From Dermabacter sp. p3-SID358 (lineage in GTDB: Bacteria; Actinomycetota; Actinomycetes; Actinomycetales; Dermabacteraceae): a stretch of DNA of 64,000 nucleotides. The stretch spans positions 74,963-138,962 of the forward strand of contig NZ_JALXOZ010000004.1 of NCBI RefSeq assembly GCF_025147465.1. The letters run 5' to 3'. Position 1 is the stretch's first letter. Each line of letters begins with the position of its first letter. This document shows positions 46,754 to 54,384 of the stretch, one piece after another. The notes under the pieces are model-generated. The model had not been told where the DNA came from. It worked only from the letters and a program-made list of their open reading frames with translations, and did no database searches. The translations under genes were made by a program, and so were the position numbers.

Positions 46754-46779
46754 CAGTCCAACTTTCGGGGGCCAGTTCA
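46754..46779. repeat. IS right terminal inverted repeat
   Basis: Reverse complement begins TGAACTGGCCCCC and ends AGTTGGACTG. It is followed by the AAT target duplication (46780-46782). Confidence 0.88.
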
Positions 46780-46801
46780 AATCAGCCTGGGGTTCCTTTT
46801 T
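46780..46801 (+). terminator. Right half of the split tRNA-Ala terminator
   Basis: AAT duplication, then CAG, CCTGGGGTT (46786-46794) and CCTTTTT. It complements 45326-45334 on the far side of the IS. Confidence 0.75.
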
Positions 46802-46809
46802 ACGTGACG

Positions 46810-46828
46810 CGTACGCTCGCAGCGTACG
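46810..46828. repeat. Perfect palindrome upstream of the S9 peptidase
   Basis: CGTACGCT, a 3-nt spacer, then AGCGTACG: 8-bp perfect arms. The centre is ~63 bp before the peptidase start, a good position for an activator or repressor site. Confidence 0.55.
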
Positions 46829-46869
46829 AGAGCGGTGAGACGCCCAGCACATGTGTGGGTGATCGTGGC

Positions 46870-46881
46870 TAGGGTTGTGCC
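46870..46881 (+). promoter_or_regulatory. Candidate -10 giving leaderless S9 peptidase mRNA
   Basis: TAGGGT (46870-46875), 6 nt, then ATG 46882; no Shine-Dalgarno between. Confidence 0.5.
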
Positions 46882-48909
46882 ATGACGGATAGCAACTCAA
46901 TTTTTCATGACCTGACCGCATTTGTCGCAGAGCCGCGACTTACGGGACTCGCGCTTTCGCCCAAGGGCGACCGCCTCATCGCCGTGCGCAGTGAACTTAA
47001 CAAGAAGAACAACGCATATGTGAGCGCGCTGTGGGAGCTCCCGAACGGCGAGGGGAGCGTAACAAAGCCTCGTCGCCTCACCCGCGGGCTTGAGGGCGAA
47101 GCCCTCGCGGGCTTTACGAACGAGGGCGACATCCTCTTCACCGCGAAGCGTGAAACCGGCGAGGACGATAGCGAACAGCGCCTCTTCCTCCTCCCTAACG
47201 GTGGTGGCGAGGCCCGCGTTGTTGCGAAGCGCCACGCAGGCTTTGGCGGTCTCAGCATCGCTCGTGAGAGCGGCCGAATCGCCCTCGTGAGTGGGGTTCA
47301 TCCGCACGCGAAAGACGCGGAAGACGACGCTCGCATCGCGAAGGAACGCGAGGAGAAAAAGTTCACGGGCATCCTGCACACCGGCCACCCCGTGCGCGCC
47401 TGGGACCACGATCTTGGCCCCACCGTGAACCAGATCTTCGTGGCCGAACCGCTTGACGCGGAGGACGGCGAAGCGCAGCTCCACCTTCGCCAGCTCACTC
47501 ACTTTGCCCCGCACGAGCGGGTTTCGGGTGCCCAGATTAGTTCCGACGGTTCCTCGGTATACGCGACGCTCACTCGTACGGTGCGCGGGACCGAAGCCTT
47601 CGGCACCGTGATCAAGATCGACGTCGAAACGGGGAAGGTGACGACCCTCGCAGAAGAAGAGGGCGTGCACCACATGCTCGAGGCAGTGAGCCCCGCCGGT
47701 GACTACCTGCTCCTCGCGCGTGAGGAGGCCGTCAGCCGCACCGTGCCGCTCAAGCTCACCTACTCGATTTACCGCCTCGAAACCGGTGAATGCACCACGA
47801 CCGCGACGAACTTCTCCGACTGGATCGGATATACCGCGATCACTCCGTGTGGAAAGAGCCTCTACTTCACGGCAGACCACGAGGGACGCGGCGGAATCTT
47901 CAGGCTCGATGTCGAAGAGGGAACCGTCGAACTCCTCACCGAAGGGAAATTCCACTACACGGACCTCGCTCTCGATGAGCGGGACGGAACGCTCGTGGGA
48001 CTTCAGGATGCGATCGATCAGCCACCGCTTCCCGTGCGACTCGACCCCGAAACGCGCGACGTGAGCAGCATCGACGCCCCGCTCGAGGCTCCCGAGGTGC
48101 CTGGCGCTCTCACCGAGTTCAGCATCGAAGCCGAGGACGGAACCCCCGTGCGTTCGTGGCTGTGCTTGCCGAAAGATGCAAGCGCCGAGAATCCCGCGCC
48201 ACTTTTGCTCTGGATCCACGGCGGTCCCTTCGGATCGTGGAATAGCTGGAGCTGGCGATGGAACCCGTGGACGGCCGTCGCACGCGGCTACGCGGTGCTG
48301 CTGCCCGATCCTGCGATCTCGACCGGCTACGGTCAGCAGATGATCGACCGCGGCTGGGACCAGCTCGGCGGGAGCCCCTTCGACGACATCATGCGCGCCA
48401 CTAAGGCTGCTCTTGAGCGCCCCGAGATTGACGAGACGAAGAAGGCTGCACTCGGCGGCTCCTACGGCGGCTACATGGCGAATTGGGTCGCCGGGCACAC
48501 GGGAGACTTCTTCGACTGCATCGTGACTCACGCGTCGCTGTGGAACATTGACCAATTCCGCCATACGACCGACGCGGCGCAGCATTGGGGAGCGCACCTC
48601 GACGATACGCACGTCGCCGAGTACAACCCCGCCGATTCAATCGACAGAATCGTCTCACCCATGCTCGTGATCCACGGCGATAAGGACTACCGCGTCCCGA
48701 TCGGCGAGGGGCTGCGCCTGTGGTTCGAGTTGCTGAGCGCGAGTGGGAAGAGTCCCGAGGAGAACCCGCACCGCTTCCTCTACTTCCCGAACGAGAACCA
48801 CTGGGTGCTCACGCCAAATAATGCCTTCACGTGGTACTCGACGGTTCTCGCCTTCGTTGATCGCCACGTCAAGGGTGTTGAGGCCGAGTATCCCGAATTG
48901 CTCGGCTAG
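46882..48909 (+). CDS. S9-family serine peptidase (prolyl oligopeptidase / acylaminoacyl-peptidase type)
   Basis: 675-aa cytoplasmic peptidase. Residues ~1-400 form a WD/propeller-like domain (LTGLALSPKGDRLIAV, VSGAQISSDGSSVYATL). The C-terminal alpha/beta hydrolase has the nucleophile S527 in GGSYGGYMANW, D602 in HGDKDYRVP and H640 in NENHW. The oxyanion segment is LLLWIHGGPFGSW. It probably cleaves short peptides, in keeping with PepT and AbgT nearby. No signal peptide. A long antisense frame exists but is a codon-bias shadow. Confidence 0.88.
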   Translation: MTDSNSIFHDLTAFVAEPRLTGLALSPKGDRLIAVRSELNKKNNAYVSALWELPNGEGSVTKPRRLTRGLEGEALAGFTNEGDILFTAKRETGEDDSEQRLFLLPNGGGEARVVAKRHAGFGGLSIARESGRIALVSGVHPHAKDAEDDARIAKEREEKKFTGILHTGHPVRAWDHDLGPTVNQIFVAEPLDAEDGEAQLHLRQLTHFAPHERVSGAQISSDGSSVYATLTRTVRGTEAFGTVIKIDVETGKVTTLAEEEGVHHMLEAVSPAGDYLLLAREEAVSRTVPLKLTYSIYRLETGECTTTATNFSDWIGYTAITPCGKSLYFTADHEGRGGIFRLDVEEGTVELLTEGKFHYTDLALDERDGTLVGLQDAIDQPPLPVRLDPETRDVSSIDAPLEAPEVPGALTEFSIEAEDGTPVRSWLCLPKDASAENPAPLLLWIHGGPFGSWNSWSWRWNPWTAVARGYAVLLPDPAISTGYGQQMIDRGWDQLGGSPFDDIMRATKAALERPEIDETKKAALGGSYGGYMANWVAGHTGDFFDCIVTHASLWNIDQFRHTTDAAQHWGAHLDDTHVAEYNPADSIDRIVSPMLVIHGDKDYRVPIGEGLRLWFELLSASGKSPEENPHRFLYFPNENHWVLTPNNAFTWYSTVLAFVDRHVKGVEAEYPELLG

Positions 48910-49043
48910 CGCGGCTTCCTCTCAGCGGCTCGACGGTTCCTGTGATGCCGTCGGGCCGCTTTGTCGTGCGGATAAGAGAGCTGATTCAGCAAACGCTCCC
49001 CACCGCGTAACTAGGTGTTCACCAAGCAGGAAGAGGATGGGGA

Positions 49044-49535
49044 ATGCGTGAACTTTCCCCGGCGCGCCGTCAAACCCCGCAGCATTTCACCTCTAAGAAA
49101 GTGACTGACGTGAAGCGTACCTCCTCAATCTTCGCGGCGAGCGCCCTTGTGTGCTCGCTTGGCCTCGGCTTTGCCGTTCCCGCCATCGGCGCCGACGGCG
49201 ACGAGAACGTCAAGGTCCCTCTCGCCCGCACAGTAAACCTCCCGGTGAACATGGAGGGATCCGAGGGCATCGATCTCTCCTACGAAACAGTCGCCGAGAC
49301 CTCGACCGTGAGCGAAGACGGCGGAGATGAGCAGCCCGAACCTGAAGAACCCGCGCAAAACTTCGAGAAGCCCACTCAGCTGAGCCGCATTTCGAGCCCG
49401 GCGAAGCAGAGGCCGCACGGTGCGCTTCCGCGTACGGGCGTCGAAGGGAGCGCCTACCTCGCCGCGGCTCTGGGCGCACTCGCACTCCTTGGAGTCGGCA
49501 GCGTGCTCGTTGTCCGCTCCGCACGCAATCGCTGA
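49044..49535 (+). CDS. Small LPXTG cell-wall-anchored protein
   Basis: 163 aa. Long basic n-region, hydrophobic signal core (IFAASALVCSLGLGFAVPA) with probable cleavage after AIGA (residue 50), an ~80-residue acidic, Glu/Pro-rich mature part, the sortase motif LPRTG at 128-132, a membrane helix (YLAAALGALALLGVGSVLVV) and the basic tail RSARNR. No binding domain is visible; it could be a spacer or stalk protein. ATG 49044 has GGAAGAGG upstream; GTG 49101 or 49110 would shorten the n-region to a normal size and are real alternatives. No sortase gene in the window. Confidence 0.78.
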   Translation: MRELSPARRQTPQHFTSKKVTDVKRTSSIFAASALVCSLGLGFAVPAIGADGDENVKVPLARTVNLPVNMEGSEGIDLSYETVAETSTVSEDGGDEQPEPEEPAQNFEKPTQLSRISSPAKQRPHGALPRTGVEGSAYLAAALGALALLGVGSVLVVRSARNR

Positions 49536-49562
49536 TTGCCACGAGCAACAAAAGTGAAGGCT

Positions 49563-49600
49563 AAGGGCCGGTGACCTCCCGCGGGAGGCCGCCGGCCCTT
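49563..49600. terminator. Bidirectional hairpin between LPXTG gene and pepT
   Basis: AAGGGCCGG (49563-49571) pairs with CCGGCCCTT (49592-49600), with an inner CCTCCC/GGGAGG stem. It lies in the gap of two convergent genes; the T run is short on both sides. Confidence 0.65.
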
Positions 49601-49619
49601 GAGCTTGCCGAGTGCGCAA

Positions 49620-50873
49620 TCACGACTGCGCTGCCCGGCGAATGAGCGTATTTACCATCTCAAAGCTCTTCTCAAATGCGTTGAGGGGCAAGAACTCGAA
49701 TACCGAGTGGAAATTGTGGGCGCCTGTAAAGAAGTTGGGCGTAAAGATCCCCTGGCGCGAGAGCCATGAGCCATCGGTTCCGCCACGCATCGAGAGGTTG
49801 ATCGGGTCAATTCCAAGCTCCGCCATGGCTTTCACGATGTTGTCGGTAGCGGCTGCGTTCTCCTCGGTCTTCGCGTCTTCGATATTTCCGTAGACATCGT
49901 CAATCTCGACCGTAACCTTCGCGCGAGGGTGACGTTTGAGTACACGAGCGGCGATGTCGTGAATCCGCTGCTTCTTCTCTTCGTAACCATCGAGGTCATG
50001 GTCGCGGATCGAAATTCCCACACGCGCCGTCGATTGGTTCCCCTCGATCTCGTTCACCCAAATGTAGGATTCGCGCCCTTCCGTGTGTTCCGGAGTCTCG
50101 TGACGATCGAACTGCGCGATGATGTCGTGCGCAATGAGGATCGGGTTCACCATGTTTCCCTTCGAATTCATCGGGTGCGCTGTGACGCCCACGATGTCGA
50201 TGGTTGCACTTGCCGCATTGAATGTTGATTCCACGACCTCGCCGAGCTCGCAGGAATCGAGAGTGTAAGCGTATTGAACGGGGAAGCGTGCGAGATCCAT
50301 CGTCCGCACGCCCCTCAACCCGATCTCCTCATCAGGTACAAAACTGAGGTACACGTCGCCGCGGGGAGCCGTCGGATCCTCAAGTAGGCGCACAGCCGCC
50401 TCCATGACGGAGGCCACCCCCGCCTTGTCGTCCGCGCCGAGCACACTCGTGCCGTCAGCCACGAGGATTCGTTCGCCCGCGTACCTGGAAATTTCAGGGT
50501 GGTCATTTTCGCGTAGCCATACGCCTTCGGATTCATTGAGGCACACGTCGCCGCTGTGGTAGTCAATGACGCGGGCTCGGACATCGGGGGAGAGGTTCAC
50601 ATCGACGGTGTCGAGATGGGTGCAAAAACCGATCGCAGGGGCCGACCTTCCCTGAGGAAGAGTCGAGGGAATCTTCGCGGTGAGCACGCACGTCTCGCTC
50701 AGGTGGATCTCTTCTGCGCCCGCGTCCTCGAGCTCGCTTTTGAGGAGGCGCGCGAGTTCCCACTGGCCTTCGCTCGTGGGCACCGTTGTCGCCGAGGCAT
50801 TCGACTGACTTGAAATCGCCGAATAGCGAAGGAAGCGCTCGGCGAGGGAGTCCTGAATTGAGCTTGTGCTCAT
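49620..50873 (-). CDS. pepT: Peptidase T (tripeptide aminopeptidase)
   Basis: 417-aa M20B zinc metallopeptidase releasing the N-terminal residue from tripeptides. Seen: GFCTHLDTVD (first zinc His and Asp), GADDKAGVAS (bridging Asp), FVPDEEIGLRG (catalytic Glu pair), VVGVTAHPMNSKGNMVN dimerisation region, and SMRGGTDGSWLS. ATG 50873 follows GAAAGGA; the in-frame extension upstream lies in the transporter gene region and is rejected. It starts 23 bp after the AbgT transporter gene, so transport and cleavage are probably co-expressed. Confidence 0.92.
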   Translation of the reverse strand: MSTSSIQDSLAERFLRYSAISSQSNASATTVPTSEGQWELARLLKSELEDAGAEEIHLSETCVLTAKIPSTLPQGRSAPAIGFCTHLDTVDVNLSPDVRARVIDYHSGDVCLNESEGVWLRENDHPEISRYAGERILVADGTSVLGADDKAGVASVMEAAVRLLEDPTAPRGDVYLSFVPDEEIGLRGVRTMDLARFPVQYAYTLDSCELGEVVESTFNAASATIDIVGVTAHPMNSKGNMVNPILIAHDIIAQFDRHETPEHTEGRESYIWVNEIEGNQSTARVGISIRDHDLDGYEEKKQRIHDIAARVLKRHPRAKVTVEIDDVYGNIEDAKTEENAAATDNIVKAMAELGIDPINLSMRGGTDGSWLSRQGIFTPNFFTGAHNFHSVFEFLPLNAFEKSFEMVNTLIRRAAQS

Positions 50874-50896
50874 GGTGAAATCCTTTCTTTTGTGGT

Positions 50897-52468
50897 CTAC
50901 GGGCGCGGGTACACGTAACTGGAGTCGAGACCGAGTGGGATGTTGAAGCCCCAGAAAATGAAGAGCGTGATTGTAAGGGTGATCATGAGGCCGATTGAGT
51001 ACGGCAGCATCATCGAAGAGAGAGTGCCGATGCCGGACTTCTTCACGTACCGCTGGCAATAGGTGATGATGAGCGAATAGAACGCGAACATCGGAGTCAC
51101 GACGTTGATCGCGGAGTCACTTACGCGGAAAGTCGCCTGCGTGAGTTCGGGTGCGATCCCTACGCCCATGAGCATTGGCACGAAGATCGGGGCGAGAATT
51201 GCCCATTTCGCAGAGGCAGAAGTGATGATGAGGTTCAGGCACGCGACGAAAAGAATGATGCCGAGAACCGTAAGCTGCGGGGGCAGGTTGAGGTTCTGGA
51301 GGAATTCCGCACCGGAGACTGCAAGAAGCGAACCGATCTGACTCTGGTTGAACACCCACATGAACTGGGCGGCGAAGAAATAGAAAACGATGAGTGGAAC
51401 GAGAGTCTCGGTCATTGTTTCCATGGCCTTCGAGACATCTTTCGGTCCCGTGAAGCGGCCAGAAAGGAATCCGTAGAGCAGCCCCACGAGGCCCGTGAGA
51501 ACGAAGATCATCATGACGATCGACTTCATGATGGGCGCCTCGGGCGCCGTGAGTGATCCCGTTTCGGGCTCGCGCCATACCGAATCCGCGGGTATGAGTG
51601 AAAGGACGAGCCCGATAACCGCGAGCACGAAAATAGCCGTCGAAATGACGAGAGCTCGATTCTCGCGCGAGGTAAGGGGAATGTCGATATTTTCGATGTC
51701 ATCAGACGTGACGTCGAGGGGGAAGTTTTTTTGAAGCCAAGGCTCGACCCACTTTTCCGTGACGATCCATAGTGCGGGAATTACCGTGAAGGTTGCACCG
51801 AGGCTGTAGAAGTAGTTCGCGAGAATGTTGACGCTGTAACTCGGATCAAGGATCCGTGCCGCAGGCTCCGTGAATCCTTGGATTACAGGATCGATCGCTG
51901 ATGGCGTGTAGTTCGCAGCGAAGGCGCCTGCGAGGCCGGCGAAGGAAGCGGCGATGCCTGCGAGGGGGTGCTTGCCTACCGCATAGAACATGTAAGCTGC
52001 GACCGGGATGATCACGACGTAGCCCGCGTCTGGGCCGAGGTGTGAAAGCATGCTCGCCACGATGATCATCGGTGTGAGCAGCGATTTCGGCGTGAATGCG
52101 AGAAGCTTGCGGAGCGCGGCGTTGATGTATCCGGAGCCGTCCGCAATACCAATGCCAATCGTGGCGACGATAACCATGCCGAGAGCGGGGAACGTCGCGA
52201 AGTTCGTGACGGCTGTCGCCATGAGCTCAACCAGGCGATCGGGCGCGAGCATATTGACGATCTGGATCTTTTCGTCAGTCGCCGGGTTGATGTAGTCAAA
52301 ACTCACGAGCGATAGAAGTGCTGAGATCGCGAGCACGATGACGAGGGCGCTGACGAAGAGCGTCGTGATGTCAGGGATTTTGTTGCCAACTCGCACGATG
52401 AGTCCAAGGAAACCCTTCGGCTCAACTTCTTTGGGCGGGGGTGCAGTGGAGGAGGCGTTCGCAGTCAC
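50897..52468 (-). CDS. AbgT-family transporter
   Basis: 523-aa membrane protein with about 11-13 hydrophobic helices. Seen: GLIVRVGNKIPDITTLF, HLGPDAGYVVIIPVAAYMFYA, KHPLAGIAASFAGLAGAFAAN, NQSQIGSLLAVSGAEFL and TSASAKWAILAPIFVPM, all characteristic of AbgT (p-aminobenzoyl-glutamate uptake; some members such as MtrF and YdaH also export sulfonamides). Operon with pepT, the next gene on the minus strand, suggests import of dipeptide-like substrates for hydrolysis. Ribosome site GAAAGGACCC before ATG. Confidence 0.9.
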   Translation of the reverse strand: MTANASSTAPPPKEVEPKGFLGLIVRVGNKIPDITTLFVSALVIVLAISALLSLVSFDYINPATDEKIQIVNMLAPDRLVELMATAVTNFATFPALGMVIVATIGIGIADGSGYINAALRKLLAFTPKSLLTPMIIVASMLSHLGPDAGYVVIIPVAAYMFYAVGKHPLAGIAASFAGLAGAFAANYTPSAIDPVIQGFTEPAARILDPSYSVNILANYFYSLGATFTVIPALWIVTEKWVEPWLQKNFPLDVTSDDIENIDIPLTSRENRALVISTAIFVLAVIGLVLSLIPADSVWREPETGSLTAPEAPIMKSIVMMIFVLTGLVGLLYGFLSGRFTGPKDVSKAMETMTETLVPLIVFYFFAAQFMWVFNQSQIGSLLAVSGAEFLQNLNLPPQLTVLGIILFVACLNLIITSASAKWAILAPIFVPMLMGVGIAPELTQATFRVSDSAINVVTPMFAFYSLIITYCQRYVKKSGIGTLSSMMLPYSIGLMITLTITLFIFWGFNIPLGLDSSYVYPRP

Positions 52469-52576
52469 AGGTGGGTCCTTTCATGGCGCCGGTCCGAGTG
52501 AGACCAGGTACGCGAAAGGCTACCCTGATTGTAGACAATCTGTGGAGGTGTCCGATTGTTGGCTCGCCCGCAGGAT

Positions 52577-53203
52577 TTACCCTCGCACCGCCTTGGCTAC
52601 AGCGATCACATCGTCCATAGAAGCATCGCGAGTTTCGACGGTCAGAACCGTTTTTGGAACGTCCGGGGCCCATACCCAGCACTGGAAGCCGCCCTTGCCT
52701 CCTGGGTGCGGGGCGCATACGCCGCGTTCAATCACCTGCTCGCCATCGAGTCCCAAGGCGGGGTTTTCGGCTGTTGCTGAGCCGACCTTGTCCGTGTTGG
52801 TGATACTCAAAACATTGATTCGCTGTTCGGCGCGCAGGTACACGGGGCGCGTTCCGATGTGTGCGAGCTGCCATTCGCCGATGGCGTCGGGGAGTCGCTG
52901 ATTGAGCACATCCTCAGCAGGTTCGCCGGAGATTTCCGTCGCACGGCCCGGGGTGGGGCTCAGGATCCCCGTGCCGTTGGGATTGGGGTTCGCGGGATCA
53001 GGGGCCGACGGTTGCTCGCTTACCTTCGAGCTCGTGATTGGGGCGTGATCCGGTATCGAAGTGGCTTTTGGCTGATTGACAATGACCGCCACAACGGGAA
53101 TTCCGACTACTACGACGGCGAGCGCGATGATGGCACAGATGCACGCGCACCCCACGCCCACCACCCGCAGCGGTTTCTTTTGTTGTTGAGAGTATGAGGC
53201 CAT
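52577..53203 (-). CDS. Membrane-tethered protein of unknown function, paralogue 1
   Basis: 208 aa. Short cytoplasmic N terminus, a helix at about 15-42 (VGVGCACICAIIALAVVVVG), a Ser/Pro/Asn-rich linker (~45-90) and a C-terminal extracytoplasmic domain (~95-208) with two cysteines in ERGVCAPHPGGKGGFQCWVW and ending MDDVIAVAKAVRG. Clearly related to the next gene on the same strand (shared ExxERGxCAP...C and (M/D)(D/E)...(I/A)xxAV blocks). ATG 53203 is used as start. No family recognised. Confidence 0.75.
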   Translation of the reverse strand: MASYSQQQKKPLRVVGVGCACICAIIALAVVVVGIPVVAVIVNQPKATSIPDHAPITSSKVSEQPSAPDPANPNPNGTGILSPTPGRATEISGEPAEDVLNQRLPDAIGEWQLAHIGTRPVYLRAEQRINVLSITNTDKVGSATAENPALGLDGEQVIERGVCAPHPGGKGGFQCWVWAPDVPKTVLTVETRDASMDDVIAVAKAVRG

Positions 53204-53237
53204 GAGAAGCCTGTGCTTTCGTTCAGGCCTCAAAAGG

Positions 53238-53918
53238 TTATTTGCCGGCGATTACGGCTTGAGAAATACGGATCATTTCCTCCATGTCCGAAGACCTTGA
53301 GGTCATGAAGTACGCAGCGTCGCCCGTTGCCCGTGGAAAAATGAGGCAGGTGATGGCATCCGGATGCTGGGTATTTGGCGCGCAACTTCCACGTTCAAAC
53401 ACCTCTTCTCCCTCGTAACCCAGGGAAGGGTTAGACGAGTCCTCGGAAAGACTCAGGAATAGGAAGCTGATTTGGCGATCACCGTCCTTGTAGATCTTGT
53501 CACCACGAACATCCGTGATCTCCCAGTTCTCGATTTTCTCAGGCAAGGAAGCGTAAAAGGCGCTCTTTGCTTCTTCCTTAGTTTGAGGGTTGCTCCCTGC
53601 TGGCAGTTCGGACGGTTCCTCGGTGCTCGGCGTGGGAGATGTGGGGGTGCCGGTGGCTGCTGCGGGAGCCTCGGAGGTCGGCGCTGGGCTGCTTGCGGTA
53701 TTCGACGTTTGAGTAGGCGTTGCAGGCGCAGCGGAATCTTTATTCGAATCAATCCACATCGCAATCGCGATTGCCGCGACCACGAGGAGAACGAAGACAA
53801 GACCGACTGCGGCGGCGCATGCCCATAAGAGGCCCGTGCGGCGTCTGCCCGAGTTGTGAGGCCCAAGCGACGGCTGCCCGTGCCCCGGTGGTCCTTGAGG
53901 TGATCGCGGTTCTGGCAT
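53238..53918 (-). CDS. Membrane-tethered protein of unknown function, paralogue 2
   Basis: 226 aa. Pro/Gly-rich cytoplasmic start (MPEPRSPQGPPGHGQPS), one helix (~34-56, LLWACAAAVGLVFVLLVV), an Ala/Pro/Thr linker (~60-115) and a C-terminal domain with EKIENWEITDV, GYEGEEVFERGSCAPN and a second cysteine in ITCLIFP, ending MEEMIRISQAV. Homologous to paralogue 1 in the C-terminal domain; the two cysteines probably form a disulfide outside the cell. ATG 53918 follows GGAGA. Function unknown. Confidence 0.75.
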   Translation of the reverse strand: MPEPRSPQGPPGHGQPSLGPHNSGRRRTGLLWACAAAVGLVFVLLVVAAIAIAMWIDSNKDSAAPATPTQTSNTASSPAPTSEAPAAATGTPTSPTPSTEEPSELPAGSNPQTKEEAKSAFYASLPEKIENWEITDVRGDKIYKDGDRQISFLFLSLSEDSSNPSLGYEGEEVFERGSCAPNTQHPDAITCLIFPRATGDAAYFMTSRSSDMEEMIRISQAVIAGK

Positions 53919-54300
53919 CGTCTCTCCTATATCTATGGACGGCCTCGCGAGTGCGGCCCGAAGCATTGCCCAGATCACATTCTAGTCAGATGGGTGTATT
54001 GGCGCCATGCCGGCAAAGGAGCATCTCATCTTGAATTCACACCGCTCTCGCAATCGCCTTTATGTGGGGAAGGAGTACACGAGCCCCGTTCGGGAAAGTG
54101 CTTCAGTTACTTAGTCGAACGGGGCTTGTATTAGGGCTGGCTCGGGCAGGCTCCGACGTAGGTGTCCCTAAGGAAGCGTTTCAGCCCGCGCGTGCTGAGA
54201 GTCGATCATGACGGGCAAGGACTTCAAGAGATTGTGCGAACCGCCTCCGCAACGTGACGTGCGCTGGTAGCGTGAGAGAAACCGACGAAGGGGCGCGCTG
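53919..54300. other. Non-coding stretch before paralogue 3
   Basis: 382 bp, divergent promoter region. It contains a long hairpin (54082-54092 with 54116-54126, AGCCCCGTTCG and its complement, 23-nt loop). No gene recognised. Confidence 0.5.
54082..54126. repeat. Long non-coding hairpin
   Basis: Perfect 11-bp inverted repeat AGCCCCGTTCG, extendable with G-T pairs. No T run follows, so it is not an ordinary terminator. Confidence 0.5.
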
Positions 54301-54384
54301 ATGACCTATCAACCTGGCTCGAATCAGTTTGCCGCAGTGCAGTAGTCAGGCAGCAGTCAACGAAAACATAGCAATGTTGCACTG

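Larger units (their letters stand above)
45341..46779 (+). mobile_element. IS3-family (IS150-like) insertion sequence, complete
   Basis: 1439 bp, very near the size of IS150. Imperfect 26-bp terminal inverted repeats (45341-45366 and 46754-46779, 21/26 matches, both beginning TGAACTG), a 3-bp AAT duplication, orfA and orfB in -1 relation, and an A7 slippery run at 45846-45852. Both reading frames are intact with all DDE residues, so the copy may be active. It sits inside the loop of the tRNA-Ala terminator. Confidence 0.93.

Noticed and set aside
46897..48612. 571-codon open frame on the minus strand opposite the S9 peptidase
   Set aside because: It lacks recognisable motifs and mirrors the codon bias of a high-G+C gene; the plus-strand peptidase has its catalytic triad and is the real gene.
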